From: an uncultured Armatimonadota bacterium | GTDB lineage: Bacteria > Armatimonadota > Fimbriimonadia > Fimbriimonadales > Fimbriimonadaceae | NCBI GenBank assembly: GCA_903927025.1 | Contig: CAIYLG010000014.1 | Span: 1 to 64,000, forward strand | Direction of reading: 5' to 3' | Length of the DNA: 64,000 nucleotides | Shown: piece after piece, positions 7,835 to 17,123 of the stretch | Layout of the letters: each line of letters opens with the position of its first letter | Position numbering within the stretch: position 1 is the first letter of the stretch | Translations under genes and position numbers: made by a program | Notes under the pieces: model-generated | Databases searched by the model: none | What the model was told of the DNA's origin: nothing | Seen by the model: the letters and a program-made list of their open reading frames with translations, nothing else

Positions 7835-8748
7835 TTATCACCCCCCTCATAATGGACCCACCGCTTCGACGTTCGAAATTGAACGAAGGTGAGCACCAGC
7901 AGGATGGCAAAGAGCACCCATGCCATCGCGGACGCCTTGCCAAGCTTGAGATAGAGGAATGCGTTTCGGAACAGGTAGAGCGCATAGAAGAGGCTGGAGT
8001 TGTTCGGTCCGCCGCCCGTCATCACGTAGGCGTTGGTAAACACCTGAAAGGACCCGATGACCCCCAGCACGAGGTTGAAGAACATGACGGGAGAGAGGAG
8101 AGGCAGCGTGACTCTTCGGAAGCAGACCCACGTACCCGCCCCGTCCAGTTTTGCCGCCTCGTAGTAGCTCTCCGAAATCCCCTGCAGTCCCGCAAGGAAG
8201 ATCACCATCCGGGCACCTCCAACTCCCCAAAGCGACATCAGAACAAACGCCCACGGAGTAAAGCGCTCATCCTGAAGCCACTGCGGTCCGGGTAGCCCGA
8301 TAAGGTGGAGGCCGGAATTGAGGATTCCGTTGTCCGAGTTGAAGATCCACTGCCAGATGAGGCTGGCGGCGACTGCCGGCACCAGCGATGGCAGATAGAA
8401 GCAGGTTCGAAAGAGCCTTTGCCCCTTCATCGGCTGGTTGAGGAGCAGGGCGATGCCAAGCGAGCCGGCGATTCCCAGGGGCACCGTCACGATTGCGTAG
8501 AAAAGGGTGTTCTTCAGAGACTTCCAGAAGAGCGGATCTTCCGTAAACAGTCGCCGGTAATTCTCAAAACCGACAAATTTCGAACTCGCAAGGTCGTATC
8601 GCTGGAACGACAGATAGAGCGAAGCCAGCATCGGCCCTGCGGTAAGAAAGAGGAACCCAAAGAGCCAGGGGCAGATAAACAGAAAGCCCCAGAACTCTGG
8701 TCGGTCAGTGAGACGGCGCCTTGTGCGTTTTCCGGTAGCGGGTCTCAA
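7831..8748 (-). CDS. Sugar ABC transporter permease, MalF/UgpA type
   Basis: This 305-residue partner permease has a basic N-terminus, about six membrane helices and an EAA loop at about 195-204 (YYEAAKLDGA). It forms the heterodimeric channel with the downstream MalG-type protein. It overlaps both neighbours by 4 bases (upstream binding-protein gene at 8745-8748), so the three are one translationally coupled operon. The substrate is not predictable from sequence alone. Confidence 0.9.
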   Translation of the reverse strand: MRPATGKRTRRRLTDRPEFWGFLFICPWLFGFLFLTAGPMLASLYLSFQRYDLASSKFVGFENYRRLFTEDPLFWKSLKNTLFYAIVTVPLGIAGSLGIALLLNQPMKGQRLFRTCFYLPSLVPAVAASLIWQWIFNSDNGILNSGLHLIGLPGPQWLQDERFTPWAFVLMSLWGVGGARMVIFLAGLQGISESYYEAAKLDGAGTWVCFRRVTLPLLSPVMFFNLVLGVIGSFQVFTNAYVMTGGGPNNSSLFYALYLFRNAFLYLKLGKASAMAWVLFAILLVLTFVQFRTSKRWVHYEGGDK

Positions 8749-10061
8749 AAGCCGGGCTCCTCGGAAAGCACCTTATCCACTCGCTTCTTCGCCCGCTTGA
8801 GAACTTTAGCGGCATCACGTTCCCGTCCAGCGATCAAGTTGTCGATTTCCGAGTTGAACTCGTTGGTCCATTCCGCCCAACGGTCATTGATTGGGAGGGG
8901 GCGGCTGTGCTCGATCGCATCGACAAAAACCCAATTGTTGAATGGAGGAAGATTTGATTCGAGGTACTCCTTTGAGTGAGCAACGCCCACCCGAGTGGGA
9001 AAGCACCGTCTGCGCTGCACATAAAGGTCCTCCTCGGTTTCCTTACTCGTAACAAACCTCTGAAATTCCCATGCTTCCTGGGGATGCTTCGTCTCGCTGT
9101 ACATCACCAGTTGGTTGCCTTTGCACAGGGTGGGGTGTCCGTACGGCCCGCTGGGGACCGGGCACACGTCCCAGTCGAACTTATGGATCACCTTTCGATA
9201 CCGAGGCGTCATCCCCATGAAGTCAAAAACCATTCCCAGCTTTCCGCTTTCAAACGTGAACAGGGAATTCTCCCCTTGGGCCTGGGTCGGGCTGCAATGA
9301 TCCTTCCATCGGAAGTCTGCAAGCATCTGAAACGCGGCAGCCGCTTTCGGGCTATCGAATACCGCATGGGTGAGTGATGGGTCCAGCATGTCGCCGCCAT
9401 TCCCCCAAAGGGCGCATGCCAGCACTGGGAACGTCGCTGAACTGACCGGAGGACCAAAGCCGAACTGCTTGGGATGACCATCTGAGTTTTGCGCAGACAT
9501 CTGGATGGCATCCTTGCGGAACTGATCCCATGTCCACTTTCCCTGACGAGCGAGCTGTGCGGGATCTTCCAGATGCGCCTGCCTGAACATCGCCTTGTTG
9601 TAGTAGATGATCACGCCGCCAAACAGCACGTTCAGCCCATAGAGTCGACCCTTGTACAATCCTTCCTGAATCGCTTGAGGGAAGAAATCCGAACGATGAA
9701 AGCTGGCGTCCGCTTTTGCCAGGTCTGTAAGGTCGTGGAAATATCCCTTTTCAACAAGACTTGGGAAGTTATAGTGATCCACCCGCATGACGTCCGGCGC
9801 CGAGTGAGACGCAAGCATCAGCATCATCTTTAGGCTGTACTCCGAGCCAGGGACTCGCAAGAACTTCACTTCGATGTTGGGATGCTTGGCATTGAATTCA
9901 TCGCACAGTCTTTGCTCAAGCGCAAGCTGTTCCGGGTTGCCCCAAGCCATGTACCGGAGGGGCACTTTTCCTGGAGTCGAAGTTGGAGAACATCCACCCA
10001 AAACCGTTAGTGCCGTCAGTGAAGCCAATCCAATTTGAGTGACATTCGGTGTGAGCTTCAT
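8745..10061 (-). CDS. Sugar-binding lipoprotein of the ABC importer
   Basis: This 438-residue family 1 extracellular solute-binding protein begins with a lipoprotein signal (LASLTALTVLGGC, lipid-modified Cys at 24). ATG 10061 is chosen because it places this signal at the N-terminus; the frame extends to a GTG at 10109. The mature part shows the family pattern of residues early in the fold (MAWGNPEQ, DEFNAKHPNIEVKF) and SAPDVMRVD. It is the first gene of the operon and delivers substrate to the two permeases. Confidence 0.88.
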   Translation of the reverse strand: MKLTPNVTQIGLASLTALTVLGGCSPTSTPGKVPLRYMAWGNPEQLALEQRLCDEFNAKHPNIEVKFLRVPGSEYSLKMMLMLASHSAPDVMRVDHYNFPSLVEKGYFHDLTDLAKADASFHRSDFFPQAIQEGLYKGRLYGLNVLFGGVIIYYNKAMFRQAHLEDPAQLARQGKWTWDQFRKDAIQMSAQNSDGHPKQFGFGPPVSSATFPVLACALWGNGGDMLDPSLTHAVFDSPKAAAAFQMLADFRWKDHCSPTQAQGENSLFTFESGKLGMVFDFMGMTPRYRKVIHKFDWDVCPVPSGPYGHPTLCKGNQLVMYSETKHPQEAWEFQRFVTSKETEEDLYVQRRRCFPTRVGVAHSKEYLESNLPPFNNWVFVDAIEHSRPLPINDRWAEWTNEFNSEIDNLIAGRERDAAKVLKRAKKRVDKVLSEEPGF

Positions 10062-10249
10062 CGCTGACTTCGAGGGAGATGCATCGCCGCTAGGCGCAGG
10101 TGAGAGCACATGATAACAGCATGTCGATTCACTCGCTTACGTGAACTTGGGTTTTGCCCAAAACATTCTTGATTCGGGATCGAAAACATAACAGATTTCT
10201 AACAAACTTTTTGAGAGAGACAAGCGATCTTACTAGTGTGAACGGCTCT

Positions 10250-12199
10250 ATGGGAGATGGATGTAGAGAAGCCGCTAAAGGGGCGGAGTCTGAGGCGGAT
10301 TCGTCTGAAATAGGTAGGCTGCTCAAGCAGGCGAGAACGCTTCTTGACGTGGGCAAGCTCTCTGATGTCGAAATGGTGTGCCGGGAAGTTTTGGCCAGAG
10401 ATCGCGCTAATCTGGAAGCAAAGCGACTCCTGGGAATCGCCTTCGTCAAGGCCGGCCAGTTTCGACCTGCGGATGAATCCCTTCGCTATGTTCTCAGTAA
10501 AGATCCAGAATCGTATGAGGCGAACTATTGGCTAAGTCAGCTTCATCTGCTTTCCGGCGATCGCCTTCAGGCGGTAGCGTTTGCCGAAAGAGCGGTGAAA
10601 TCGAACCCAAGCCTTGCAGAGGGTTATGGCAATCTGGGCACCGCCCTGCTGGCGTTTGGCCAACCGTGGAAAGCACTGAGTCCGCTACAGACTGCCATCA
10701 GGCTGGACCCGAACTCCTCGGCCCATCGGCACAGTATCGGCGTGGCTTACTACCGGTTAAGGCAGCTTGACGAAGCCGAAGCCCACCTAATTGCGGCCCG
10801 CAGCTTGGCACCTCTCAGTCCGTCATCCTACGTGACCTTAATTCAGGTTTACAGAGACCAGAGGAGGTTCTCTGCCGGTGAGGAGTGCCTGACTTCGATT
10901 CAAAAGCTGATCGGGGAGAACCCGGCGTCGCTGGCTGACCTCGCGGTAAGGCTCTTTCGTGAGGGAATGTTTGCAGAGACACTCTCAGTTGGGCAGCGGC
11001 TTCTTGCTGTTGACGCGAATCACCTTCAGGGGCTGATGTTGGTCGGGCAAAGCTTAAAAAAGCTCGGACGATTTCCTGAAGCAGTGGAAACGCTGGAGCG
11101 AGTGGTTAAGCTGCGCCCAAACCAAATGAACGCGCATGTCGACATTCTGAGCAGCCGGCGTGCGACGGAAGAAGACCGGCCGAGGATAGCAATTTTGGAG
11201 ACCACCGTTCAAAACCCTCAAATGCCTACGGAAGGTGCGAAGTCGATCCACTACGCTTTAGGCAAGGCTCATGACGATCTTGGTGACTATGAGCGAGCCT
11301 ACCGGCACTTTGCCTCTGCAAACGCGATAGTCTATGCATCGCTCGGAGCCAGTCGTCTCGACATGAACGAGCACCGCCAAGTCGTGTCCAATACGATCAA
11401 GCTGTTTCCTAAAGAGTTCATCGCAGGCCGTACGCGCGAGCCGGACAAGTTCCCAACTCCCATCCTCGTCGTGGGAATGATCCGTTCAGGCACGACTCTA
11501 CTTGAGCAGATACTGAGCAATCACCCAGACATCGCCGCCGGCGGCGAATTGGACTACCTCACTCGTAAATCAAAGGCGTTTGTCGACTATTTGGCCCCGT
11601 CCGTCGATCTCAGCCGCTCGTATGACTACGTTCAGGGCTACGAAGCTCTTTTGCGTGCCCGCGCTAACGGAAAGCTGTTCATTACTGACAAGATGCCCAC
11701 CAATTTCCTGGTGCTAGGCCTCATCAGTCGGCTGTTTCCGGCCGCAAAGATCATTCACTGCCGACGAGATCCGCTAGACACGTGCCTCTCCATTTTCACG
11801 ACCCAATTCGAAGAGCCCGTGAACTTCGCCCACTCACCGGGCCAAATCGTGGCTTGGTACCGGGAGTATCAGCGGCTCATGGAGCACTGGCGGTCCGTTC
11901 TGCCTCCCGAACAGTTCCTAGAAGTGGACTACGAGGAGATCGTCCGAGACCGAGAACCCGTGATCCGAAGAGTCCTAGAGCACTGCGAGGCATCCTGGCA
12001 CCCCGACTGTATGGACCACCATCAAAACAGCCAAGCCATCCGAACCCCAAGCTGGTGGCAGGCCAGGCAACCGGTTTACCGTTCCTCCGTCGGAAGGTGG
12101 AAACACTACGAGCCATGGCTCCCTGAGTTCAAGGAACTGACCGACCTCTCGGTTATAGGCCAAGTAGGGGGAGGAGTTGGGAGAGGGTCTCTATGGTAG
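10250..12199 (+). CDS. TPR-repeat sulfotransferase
   Basis: This protein has about 649 residues. The N-terminal 370 or so residues are tandem TPR units (for example ESYEANYWLSQLHLLSGD and LAEGYGNLGTALLAFGQ). The C-terminal 230 residues are a PAPS-dependent sulfotransferase: the 5'-phosphosulfate loop IRSGTTLLEQ starts at about 411 and the 3'-phosphate motif IIHCRRDPLDTCLS at about 501. TPR-sulfotransferases modify proteins or glycans; the acceptor here is unknown. ATG 10250 is preferred, but GTG 10238 or ATG 10154 are possible. The 3' end overlaps the convergent HAD gene by 47 bases. Confidence 0.85.
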   Translation: MGDGCREAAKGAESEADSSEIGRLLKQARTLLDVGKLSDVEMVCREVLARDRANLEAKRLLGIAFVKAGQFRPADESLRYVLSKDPESYEANYWLSQLHLLSGDRLQAVAFAERAVKSNPSLAEGYGNLGTALLAFGQPWKALSPLQTAIRLDPNSSAHRHSIGVAYYRLRQLDEAEAHLIAARSLAPLSPSSYVTLIQVYRDQRRFSAGEECLTSIQKLIGENPASLADLAVRLFREGMFAETLSVGQRLLAVDANHLQGLMLVGQSLKKLGRFPEAVETLERVVKLRPNQMNAHVDILSSRRATEEDRPRIAILETTVQNPQMPTEGAKSIHYALGKAHDDLGDYERAYRHFASANAIVYASLGASRLDMNEHRQVVSNTIKLFPKEFIAGRTREPDKFPTPILVVGMIRSGTTLLEQILSNHPDIAAGGELDYLTRKSKAFVDYLAPSVDLSRSYDYVQGYEALLRARANGKLFITDKMPTNFLVLGLISRLFPAAKIIHCRRDPLDTCLSIFTTQFEEPVNFAHSPGQIVAWYREYQRLMEHWRSVLPPEQFLEVDYEEIVRDREPVIRRVLEHCEASWHPDCMDHHQNSQAIRTPSWWQARQPVYRSSVGRWKHYEPWLPEFKELTDLSVIGQVGGGVGRGSLW

Positions 12200-12941
12200 C
12201 GTCCGGCTCTGGGGCTCCTTCGGGTTTGGATTCTGGCTTTGAGTCCTTGCCGTCGGCGCTGGGGGGAACGTCGCTGTCGCGGCGGATCCAGATGGCATGC
12301 CAGCCGGCTTCCAGCGCGCCCTTGATGTCGTGGCCGTAGCTGTTGCCTACCATCAGGACCTCATGAGGTTGGCACTCGACTGCGGCGGCGGCGCGATTGA
12401 AAACGGAGAGCAGCGGTTTCCCCTCGCCCATCTCGCCTTCGATGTAGATGTTATTGAAATACGACTCGACCTGTAAGGTCTCAATCTCTTGTCGCTGGAC
12501 ATCGGCGGGGCCGTTGGTGATGAGTCCCAGCGGGTACCGATCCTTGAGGAGTCCAAGCACATGCAGCGCGTCAGGAAAGAGCTTGAGAGCTCGATCTCGC
12601 TCCGTCATGTACGCGTGACTCAGTTTGGAAGCGTGGTCTGGGTCCGAGATGCCTAGGCGCTCCAGGGTAAGCCTCATCTGTTCGGTTCGGCTGGGCTCTG
12701 CATTTTTGAGATAGCCCTCATACCAAGTCGTTTTTTTGATGTGGGGGGCGAAGCCGCGAAACGCCGCCGCCCAGTGCATGATGAGGTCCGGTATGGCGTG
12801 GCCCTCTGGCCCGTGCTGTTCAAACGCCTTGCGCAGACCTTCTTTGCTGGCGTCCCAGTACCCACAGAGCGTATCGTCAAGGTCGAAATAGATCGCCCGA
12901 ACTTCGTTGAGTCCGCCCTTTGGTCGCAGGGAATCTACCAA
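12153..12941 (-). CDS. HAD-superfamily hydrolase, YjjG/pyrimidine-nucleotidase-like
   Basis: This protein has about 262 residues. Motif I is DLDDT (D20 and D22 as nucleophile and acid/base), motif II is ITNG, and the motif III/IV region contains GKPLL and MVGNSYGHDIKGA. The helical cap inserted after motif I fits subclass I phosphatases that act on small phosphorylated metabolites. The frame continues upstream through trpS, so the start is set at TTG 12941, which overlaps the trpS stop by 7 bases and follows GGGG. The C-terminus has a non-conserved acidic/Pro tail. Confidence 0.85.
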   Translation of the reverse strand: MVDSLRPKGGLNEVRAIYFDLDDTLCGYWDASKEGLRKAFEQHGPEGHAIPDLIMHWAAAFRGFAPHIKKTTWYEGYLKNAEPSRTEQMRLTLERLGISDPDHASKLSHAYMTERDRALKLFPDALHVLGLLKDRYPLGLITNGPADVQRQEIETLQVESYFNNIYIEGEMGEGKPLLSVFNRAAAAVECQPHEVLMVGNSYGHDIKGALEAGWHAIWIRRDSDVPPSADGKDSKPESKPEGAPEPDATIETLSQLLPLLGL

Positions 12942-13915
12942 AGCCCCATCGCCTGACGCACTTCCTGCATCGTTTGCTGAGCCACTTCTCGGGCTTCGTC
13001 CGCACCCTTCTTCAGAATCTCTTCGATGGTGGCATCGTCCAACTGAGCACGCCGTTCTCGAATCGGCCGAAGGAATTCGTTGACCGCCTCGATGCACTCA
13101 TTCTTGTTTTTGCTGCACCCGCGAAGCCCCTCTCGATCCTCTTCCCACTGGGTCTTCCAGTCTGGAGAATAAACCTTGAGGTACTGGCACACCGCGCAGC
13201 CTTCGGGAACGCCGGGGTCCGTCATCTTGATCTTGCTGGGTGTCGTGAAGGCACCCTTGATCTTCTTCGCCGTCTCTTCGGGAGTCTCGTTGATGTAGAC
13301 GCAGTTGTCGTATGACTTGGACATCTTGCGCATATCAATGCCGGGCAGCACCGCAACCTCTCCGATCATGCTGGCGAACTCAGGGAAGACGTCGCCATAG
13401 AGATGGTTGAACCGGCGTGCAATCTCGCGTGAGATCTCAAGATGCGGCGCCTGATCCTTACCCACGGGAACGCCGTACGGCTTGTACATCAGGATGTCGG
13501 CACTCTGGAGCACGGGGTAGCCCAACAGGCCGTACGGCTCTCTCTCCGCGCCGCCCAGGTCCTGTTGCTTTTCTTTGTAGGTCGGAACCCGTTCCAACCA
13601 TCCCAATGGAGTGACCATGGAGAGGAGCAGATGGAGCTCGGCATGCTCCTTCACGTGCGACTGAACGAATACGGGAGACTTTTCTGGGTCGATCCCTGCC
13701 GCTACAAAATCCTTTGCCACTTCTCGCGAGTTCTGCCCAATCTTGCTGGGGTCATCAAATTGAGTCGTGAGCGCATGCCAGTCGGCGACCATGGCAAAGA
13801 CCTTGTAGTCGCTTTGAAGCTTGACCCAGTTTCGCAGGGCGCCTTCGTAGTTGCCCAGGTGGAGCTTGGCTCCGGTGGATCGCATGCCGCTGAGGATTCG
13901 CTTTTGTGGAGTCAT
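12935..13915 (-). CDS. trpS: Tryptophanyl-tRNA synthetase
   Basis: This 326-residue class I aminoacyl-tRNA synthetase charges tRNA-Trp. The HIGH-type motif is HLGNY at 19-23 (after STGAK) and the second ATP motif is KMSKS at about 197-201. The tail AREVAQQTMQEVRQAMGL is typical of the family, and length is normal. It starts 3 bases after the stop of the M50 protease gene and overlaps the HAD gene, so it sits in a minus-strand run lysA-M50-trpS-HAD. Confidence 0.96.
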   Translation of the reverse strand: MTPQKRILSGMRSTGAKLHLGNYEGALRNWVKLQSDYKVFAMVADWHALTTQFDDPSKIGQNSREVAKDFVAAGIDPEKSPVFVQSHVKEHAELHLLLSMVTPLGWLERVPTYKEKQQDLGGAEREPYGLLGYPVLQSADILMYKPYGVPVGKDQAPHLEISREIARRFNHLYGDVFPEFASMIGEVAVLPGIDMRKMSKSYDNCVYINETPEETAKKIKGAFTTPSKIKMTDPGVPEGCAVCQYLKVYSPDWKTQWEEDREGLRGCSKNKNECIEAVNEFLRPIRERRAQLDDATIEEILKKGADEAREVAQQTMQEVRQAMGLW

Positions 13916-13918
13916 GAA

Positions 13919-14620
13919 TTAGTACAGGCCATAGATTTGCCGGAGAGCGTCTAGCACGCTGGTCCCGACGAAGAGGTGAAACAGGTAGCCAATCGGTCCG
14001 CCAAGAATGTTCACGTGAAAAAGCTGGATGGCCATGACGACGATGAAGAGGCCGGGCATTCCAACTTGGCGATTGAACTTGAACCAATAATATCTGGGCT
14101 TTTCAGGCAACAGCAGCCCGACCAGCCAATGCCCGTCCAATGGACCGAACGGTATCAGATTGAAGCAGGCAAGGCCTAGGTTGATGGCAACCCCGCCAAA
14201 CAGTAGGTAGCCGACAAACTCTCGGGTGCTGCCCATTGGCAGCTGAGGGAACAAATTGGTGATCAGCGCGATGCGAAGCAGAAACGCGTAGATAAAGGCC
14301 TGGCAGATATTGGAAATCGGCCCGGCCGCGACCGAAACAAACCAGTCCACTCTCGGGTTTTTCATCTTTTCAGGGTTCACCGGAGAAGGTTTGCCCCAGC
14401 CCATGCCAAAGCCAGACATGGTGGAAAGGACCATCATGATCACTCCCGACATTTCGAAGTGCTTGGTGAGGTCCAGGGTAACGCGTCCGTAGTATCTCGG
14501 AGTGGGGTCACCCGCCATGTCCGCAAACTTACAGTGGGCGTACTCGTGAACGCCGATGCCGAGAAAGAGGATGAGGGCCGTGGCCAACATCTGTGCGATA
14601 TGAACTCCGCCGCCAAACAT
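13919..14620 (-). CDS. M50-family (site-2-protease-like) membrane protease
   Basis: This 233-residue multi-pass membrane protein has the zinc-protease motif HEYAH at 25-29 in the first helix and a later NLIPFGPLDGH motif (the NPxDG-type third zinc ligand). This is the short, PDZ-less SpoIVFB/YwhC-like subgroup. ATG 14620, just after the lysA stop, is chosen; the frame extends into lysA to 14695 but that part is not conserved-looking. Substrate is unknown. A second, PDZ-containing M50 protease (rseP) lies at 17123. Confidence 0.88.
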   Translation of the reverse strand: MFGGGVHIAQMLATALILFLGIGVHEYAHCKFADMAGDPTPRYYGRVTLDLTKHFEMSGVIMMVLSTMSGFGMGWGKPSPVNPEKMKNPRVDWFVSVAAGPISNICQAFIYAFLLRIALITNLFPQLPMGSTREFVGYLLFGGVAINLGLACFNLIPFGPLDGHWLVGLLLPEKPRYYWFKFNRQVGMPGLFIVVMAIQLFHVNILGGPIGYLFHLFVGTSVLDALRQIYGLY

Positions 14621-14622
14621 AT

Positions 14623-15939
14623 TTAGATCAAGCCCTCCGGCAAAATTTCCCGGGCCAACATCTCTTCCCAGGAATCTCGTCTCTGGATGAGGCACAGGCT
14701 CCCGTCTTTTCGAACAAGTGCAGTCGCCGGGCGCGGGTATCGGTTGTAGTTGCTTGCCATAGATGCGTTGTAGGCGCCGGTGCAGAGGACTTGGAGCAGA
14801 TCTCCCGCCTTCAAATCCGACGGCAGTTCCACCGCATCAAAAAGCTTGTCCGTTTCACAGTGCTTTCCAGAAACAGTGACGGTTTGAGAGCCGGTTGGGT
14901 CGGCATTCGGCGCGACTCGCTCAACTGTGTATTTCGACCCGTAAAGGGCAGGTCTGGGGTTGTCGCTGAGACCGCCATCCACCGCGACATAGGTTCTTCT
15001 TCCGACTTCAGGTGCAGGCACTGTTTTAATAACGCCAACCCGGTAGAGCGTAACGCCGCTTTCCGCGATCAGGGATCGTCCTGGCTCCTGGCCGAGAATA
15101 GGGTCAATCCCGGAGCCCGCCAAGGCCTCGATGACCGACTGGACTACAAGTCGGCAGTAGTCTTCAACTCCCATCGGCTGCTGGTCTGCAGTGTAGGCCA
15201 CCCCGAGTCCGCCTCCCACGTTGAGGTACTCGGCCGCGAAGCCAAGTTTCTCCTTCATGTCCACCGCGAACGCGGCGATCAGTTCGCCACCCGAGCGCTG
15301 TGCCTCCGGGTCGAGGAGCTGGGAACCGACGTGGCAGTGAAACCCATACAGGTTCAGCTTGAGTTCCAGGCACTTCGCCGCCGCTTTCTCGGCAGAGCCG
15401 TCCGCAATGTTGAATCCAAACTTGGTATCCGCCTGCCCGGTGGACATCTTGGCGTGGGTGATCGGATCCACTCCGGGGGCAAGACGGAGGACGATCTTGG
15501 TCGCGCTGCGCTGAGCCGGAGTCATGAGGCCGTCCAGCAAGGCGAGTTCTTCAAAACTGTCGGCGACGATGTGTCCAATTCCGGCGGTTAGGGCGAATTC
15601 CAATTCTGCGGCCTGTTTGTTGTTTCCGTGAAGATGACACTCGTCGGCGGGAACGCCTGCGGCAAGCGCCACTCGCAGCTCGCCTTCGCTGGCCACGTCG
15701 ATGGAGCAGCCTTCCTGGTAGGCAATCTTGATGAGGGCAAGAGTGGAATTTGCCTTGCTTGCGTAGCTGATCTTTCCGCGGCTGTAGGCGGTTTTGAATG
15801 CATTTCGATACCGCTGAATGCGGCTCCGAAAGTGCTCTTCGCTCACCACGTACAGCGGGGTGCCGAACTCTGAGGCAAGCTGAATCGCTGTCTCTTCAGA
15901 CAGCCGAAATCTGCTGTCGACAACCGGAGAGGCAACCAT
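14623..15939 (-). CDS. lysA: Diaminopimelate decarboxylase
   Basis: This is about 438 residues. It is the PLP enzyme that decarboxylates meso-diaminopimelate to L-lysine. The PLP lysine is in YASKAN (K62), the phosphate-binding glycine motif is VGGGLG, EPGRS follows, and the C-terminal barrel has CTGAYNASMASNYN. ATG 15939 is used because the 20 residues upstream are not family-like and approach the divergent dxr start. It heads the minus-strand run with the M50 protease and trpS. Confidence 0.94.
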   Translation of the reverse strand: MVASPVVDSRFRLSEETAIQLASEFGTPLYVVSEEHFRSRIQRYRNAFKTAYSRGKISYASKANSTLALIKIAYQEGCSIDVASEGELRVALAAGVPADECHLHGNNKQAAELEFALTAGIGHIVADSFEELALLDGLMTPAQRSATKIVLRLAPGVDPITHAKMSTGQADTKFGFNIADGSAEKAAAKCLELKLNLYGFHCHVGSQLLDPEAQRSGGELIAAFAVDMKEKLGFAAEYLNVGGGLGVAYTADQQPMGVEDYCRLVVQSVIEALAGSGIDPILGQEPGRSLIAESGVTLYRVGVIKTVPAPEVGRRTYVAVDGGLSDNPRPALYGSKYTVERVAPNADPTGSQTVTVSGKHCETDKLFDAVELPSDLKAGDLLQVLCTGAYNASMASNYNRYPRPATALVRKDGSLCLIQRRDSWEEMLAREILPEGLI

Positions 15940-15984
15940 GGGAAGGAGTATGGCATTCCAACCCCTTTGGATGATGCGGGAGGC

Positions 15985-15990
15985 TAAACT
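15985..15990 (+). promoter_or_regulatory. TAAACT -10-like box before dxr
   Basis: TAAACT lies 8 bases before ATG 15999, close enough that transcription would begin at or near the start codon. No -35 box is evident. One of a set of similar sites in the window. Confidence 0.45.
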
Positions 15991-15998
15991 AGTGGGCA

Positions 15999-17123
15999 AT
16001 GAAGCGCGTGGTTGTGTTGGGTGCTACCGGAAGTATCGGCACTCAAACATTGGATGCGGTCTCCCAGCATCCGGATGACCTTAAGATCGTTGGACTGGCC
16101 GCACACTCGAATGCCGACCTTCTTAAGGAGCAGGCCCAAAAGTTTGGGGTGAGCCGTCTGGCCCTGTTCAATGAGGTGTCGGGTTCCGGTATTCCCCACG
16201 GAATGGCGGCGCTGGAGGATCTCGCATGCATGGCCGAGGCCGATATTGTGGTCATCAGCGTGGCTGGAGTGATTGGACTGCTGCCGACACTTGCCGCGAT
16301 TCGTGCCAAGAAGAACATTGCGCTTGCCAGTAAAGAGGTTCTCGTTGCGGCGGGCGAACTGGTAATGCCGCTGGTGAGAGAGGCTGGAGTCGTGATGACG
16401 CCGATCGACAGTGAGCACAGTGCTCTTTTTCAGTGCCTTCAGGGCTACCGGTCCGACCAGATCGCCGAGCTGATCATCACCGCGAGCGGCGGTCCCTTCC
16501 GGGGGCAGAAGCAAGCGGCGCTGAAAGACGTCACCGTTGAACAGGCTTTAAACCATCCGACTTGGCGAATGGGCGGGAAGATCACCATTGACTCGGCAAC
16601 TTTAATGAACAAAGGACTTGAAGCGGTGGAGGCGAGGTGGCTGTTCGATGTGCCCATCGATCAGGTGAACGTCGTCGTGCATCCTCAGAGCGTTGTTCAC
16701 TCGATGGTGAAGTTCCTGGATGGAAGCGTGCTCGGACAAATGGGCTGGCCAAATATGCGCCTCCCGATTGCGTATGCACTCCTGTATCCCGAGCGAAAGC
16801 CAAACGACCTAAAGCCTTGGAACCCAATCGACACACCGAACCTCACTTTCGAAGCGGTGGATCACGAAACATTTCCATGCCTTGGCCTGGCCAAAGAGAG
16901 TTCGCGCATCGGCGGAACCATGCCATGCGTCATGAATGCTGCGAACGAAATCGCCGCAAATGCATTCCTTAAGGGTGAATTGAGCTTCTTGGGAATTCCC
17001 AACGTAGTAGAACTCACGATGCAGGAACACAATCCTGTCCAGCCGACGTTGGATAATGTGTTGCAGGCGGACGAAGCCGCGAGAAGCCGAGCCAGGGCAC
17101 TGATAACCGGCAACCAAATCTGA
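15999..17123 (+). CDS. dxr: 1-deoxy-D-xylulose 5-phosphate reductoisomerase
   Basis: This 374-residue NADPH-dependent enzyme makes 2-C-methyl-D-erythritol 4-phosphate, the first committed step of the MEP isoprenoid pathway. It has the Rossmann start GATGSIGTQTLDAV, SKEVLVAAGE, metal and substrate residues in SEHSALFQCLQG, ASGGPFRG, and HPTWRMGGKITIDSATLMNK. Length is normal. The stop overlaps the rseP start by one base; dxr-rseP pairing is common in bacteria. Confidence 0.97.
   Translation: MKRVVVLGATGSIGTQTLDAVSQHPDDLKIVGLAAHSNADLLKEQAQKFGVSRLALFNEVSGSGIPHGMAALEDLACMAEADIVVISVAGVIGLLPTLAAIRAKKNIALASKEVLVAAGELVMPLVREAGVVMTPIDSEHSALFQCLQGYRSDQIAELIITASGGPFRGQKQAALKDVTVEQALNHPTWRMGGKITIDSATLMNKGLEAVEARWLFDVPIDQVNVVVHPQSVVHSMVKFLDGSVLGQMGWPNMRLPIAYALLYPERKPNDLKPWNPIDTPNLTFEAVDHETFPCLGLAKESSRIGGTMPCVMNAANEIAANAFLKGELSFLGIPNVVELTMQEHNPVQPTLDNVLQADEAARSRARALITGNQI

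Noticed and set aside
8305-8979. 224-codon plus-strand ORF
   Set aside because: It lies opposite the sugar permease and binding-protein genes, which match families clearly; composition is shadow-like.
12941-13097. N-terminal extension of the HAD hydrolase into trpS
   Set aside because: Residues upstream of TTG 12941 are antiframe translation of the trpS C-terminus and have no family resemblance.
14593-15591. 332-codon plus-strand ORF
   Set aside because: It is antisense to lysA, whose motifs are unmistakable.
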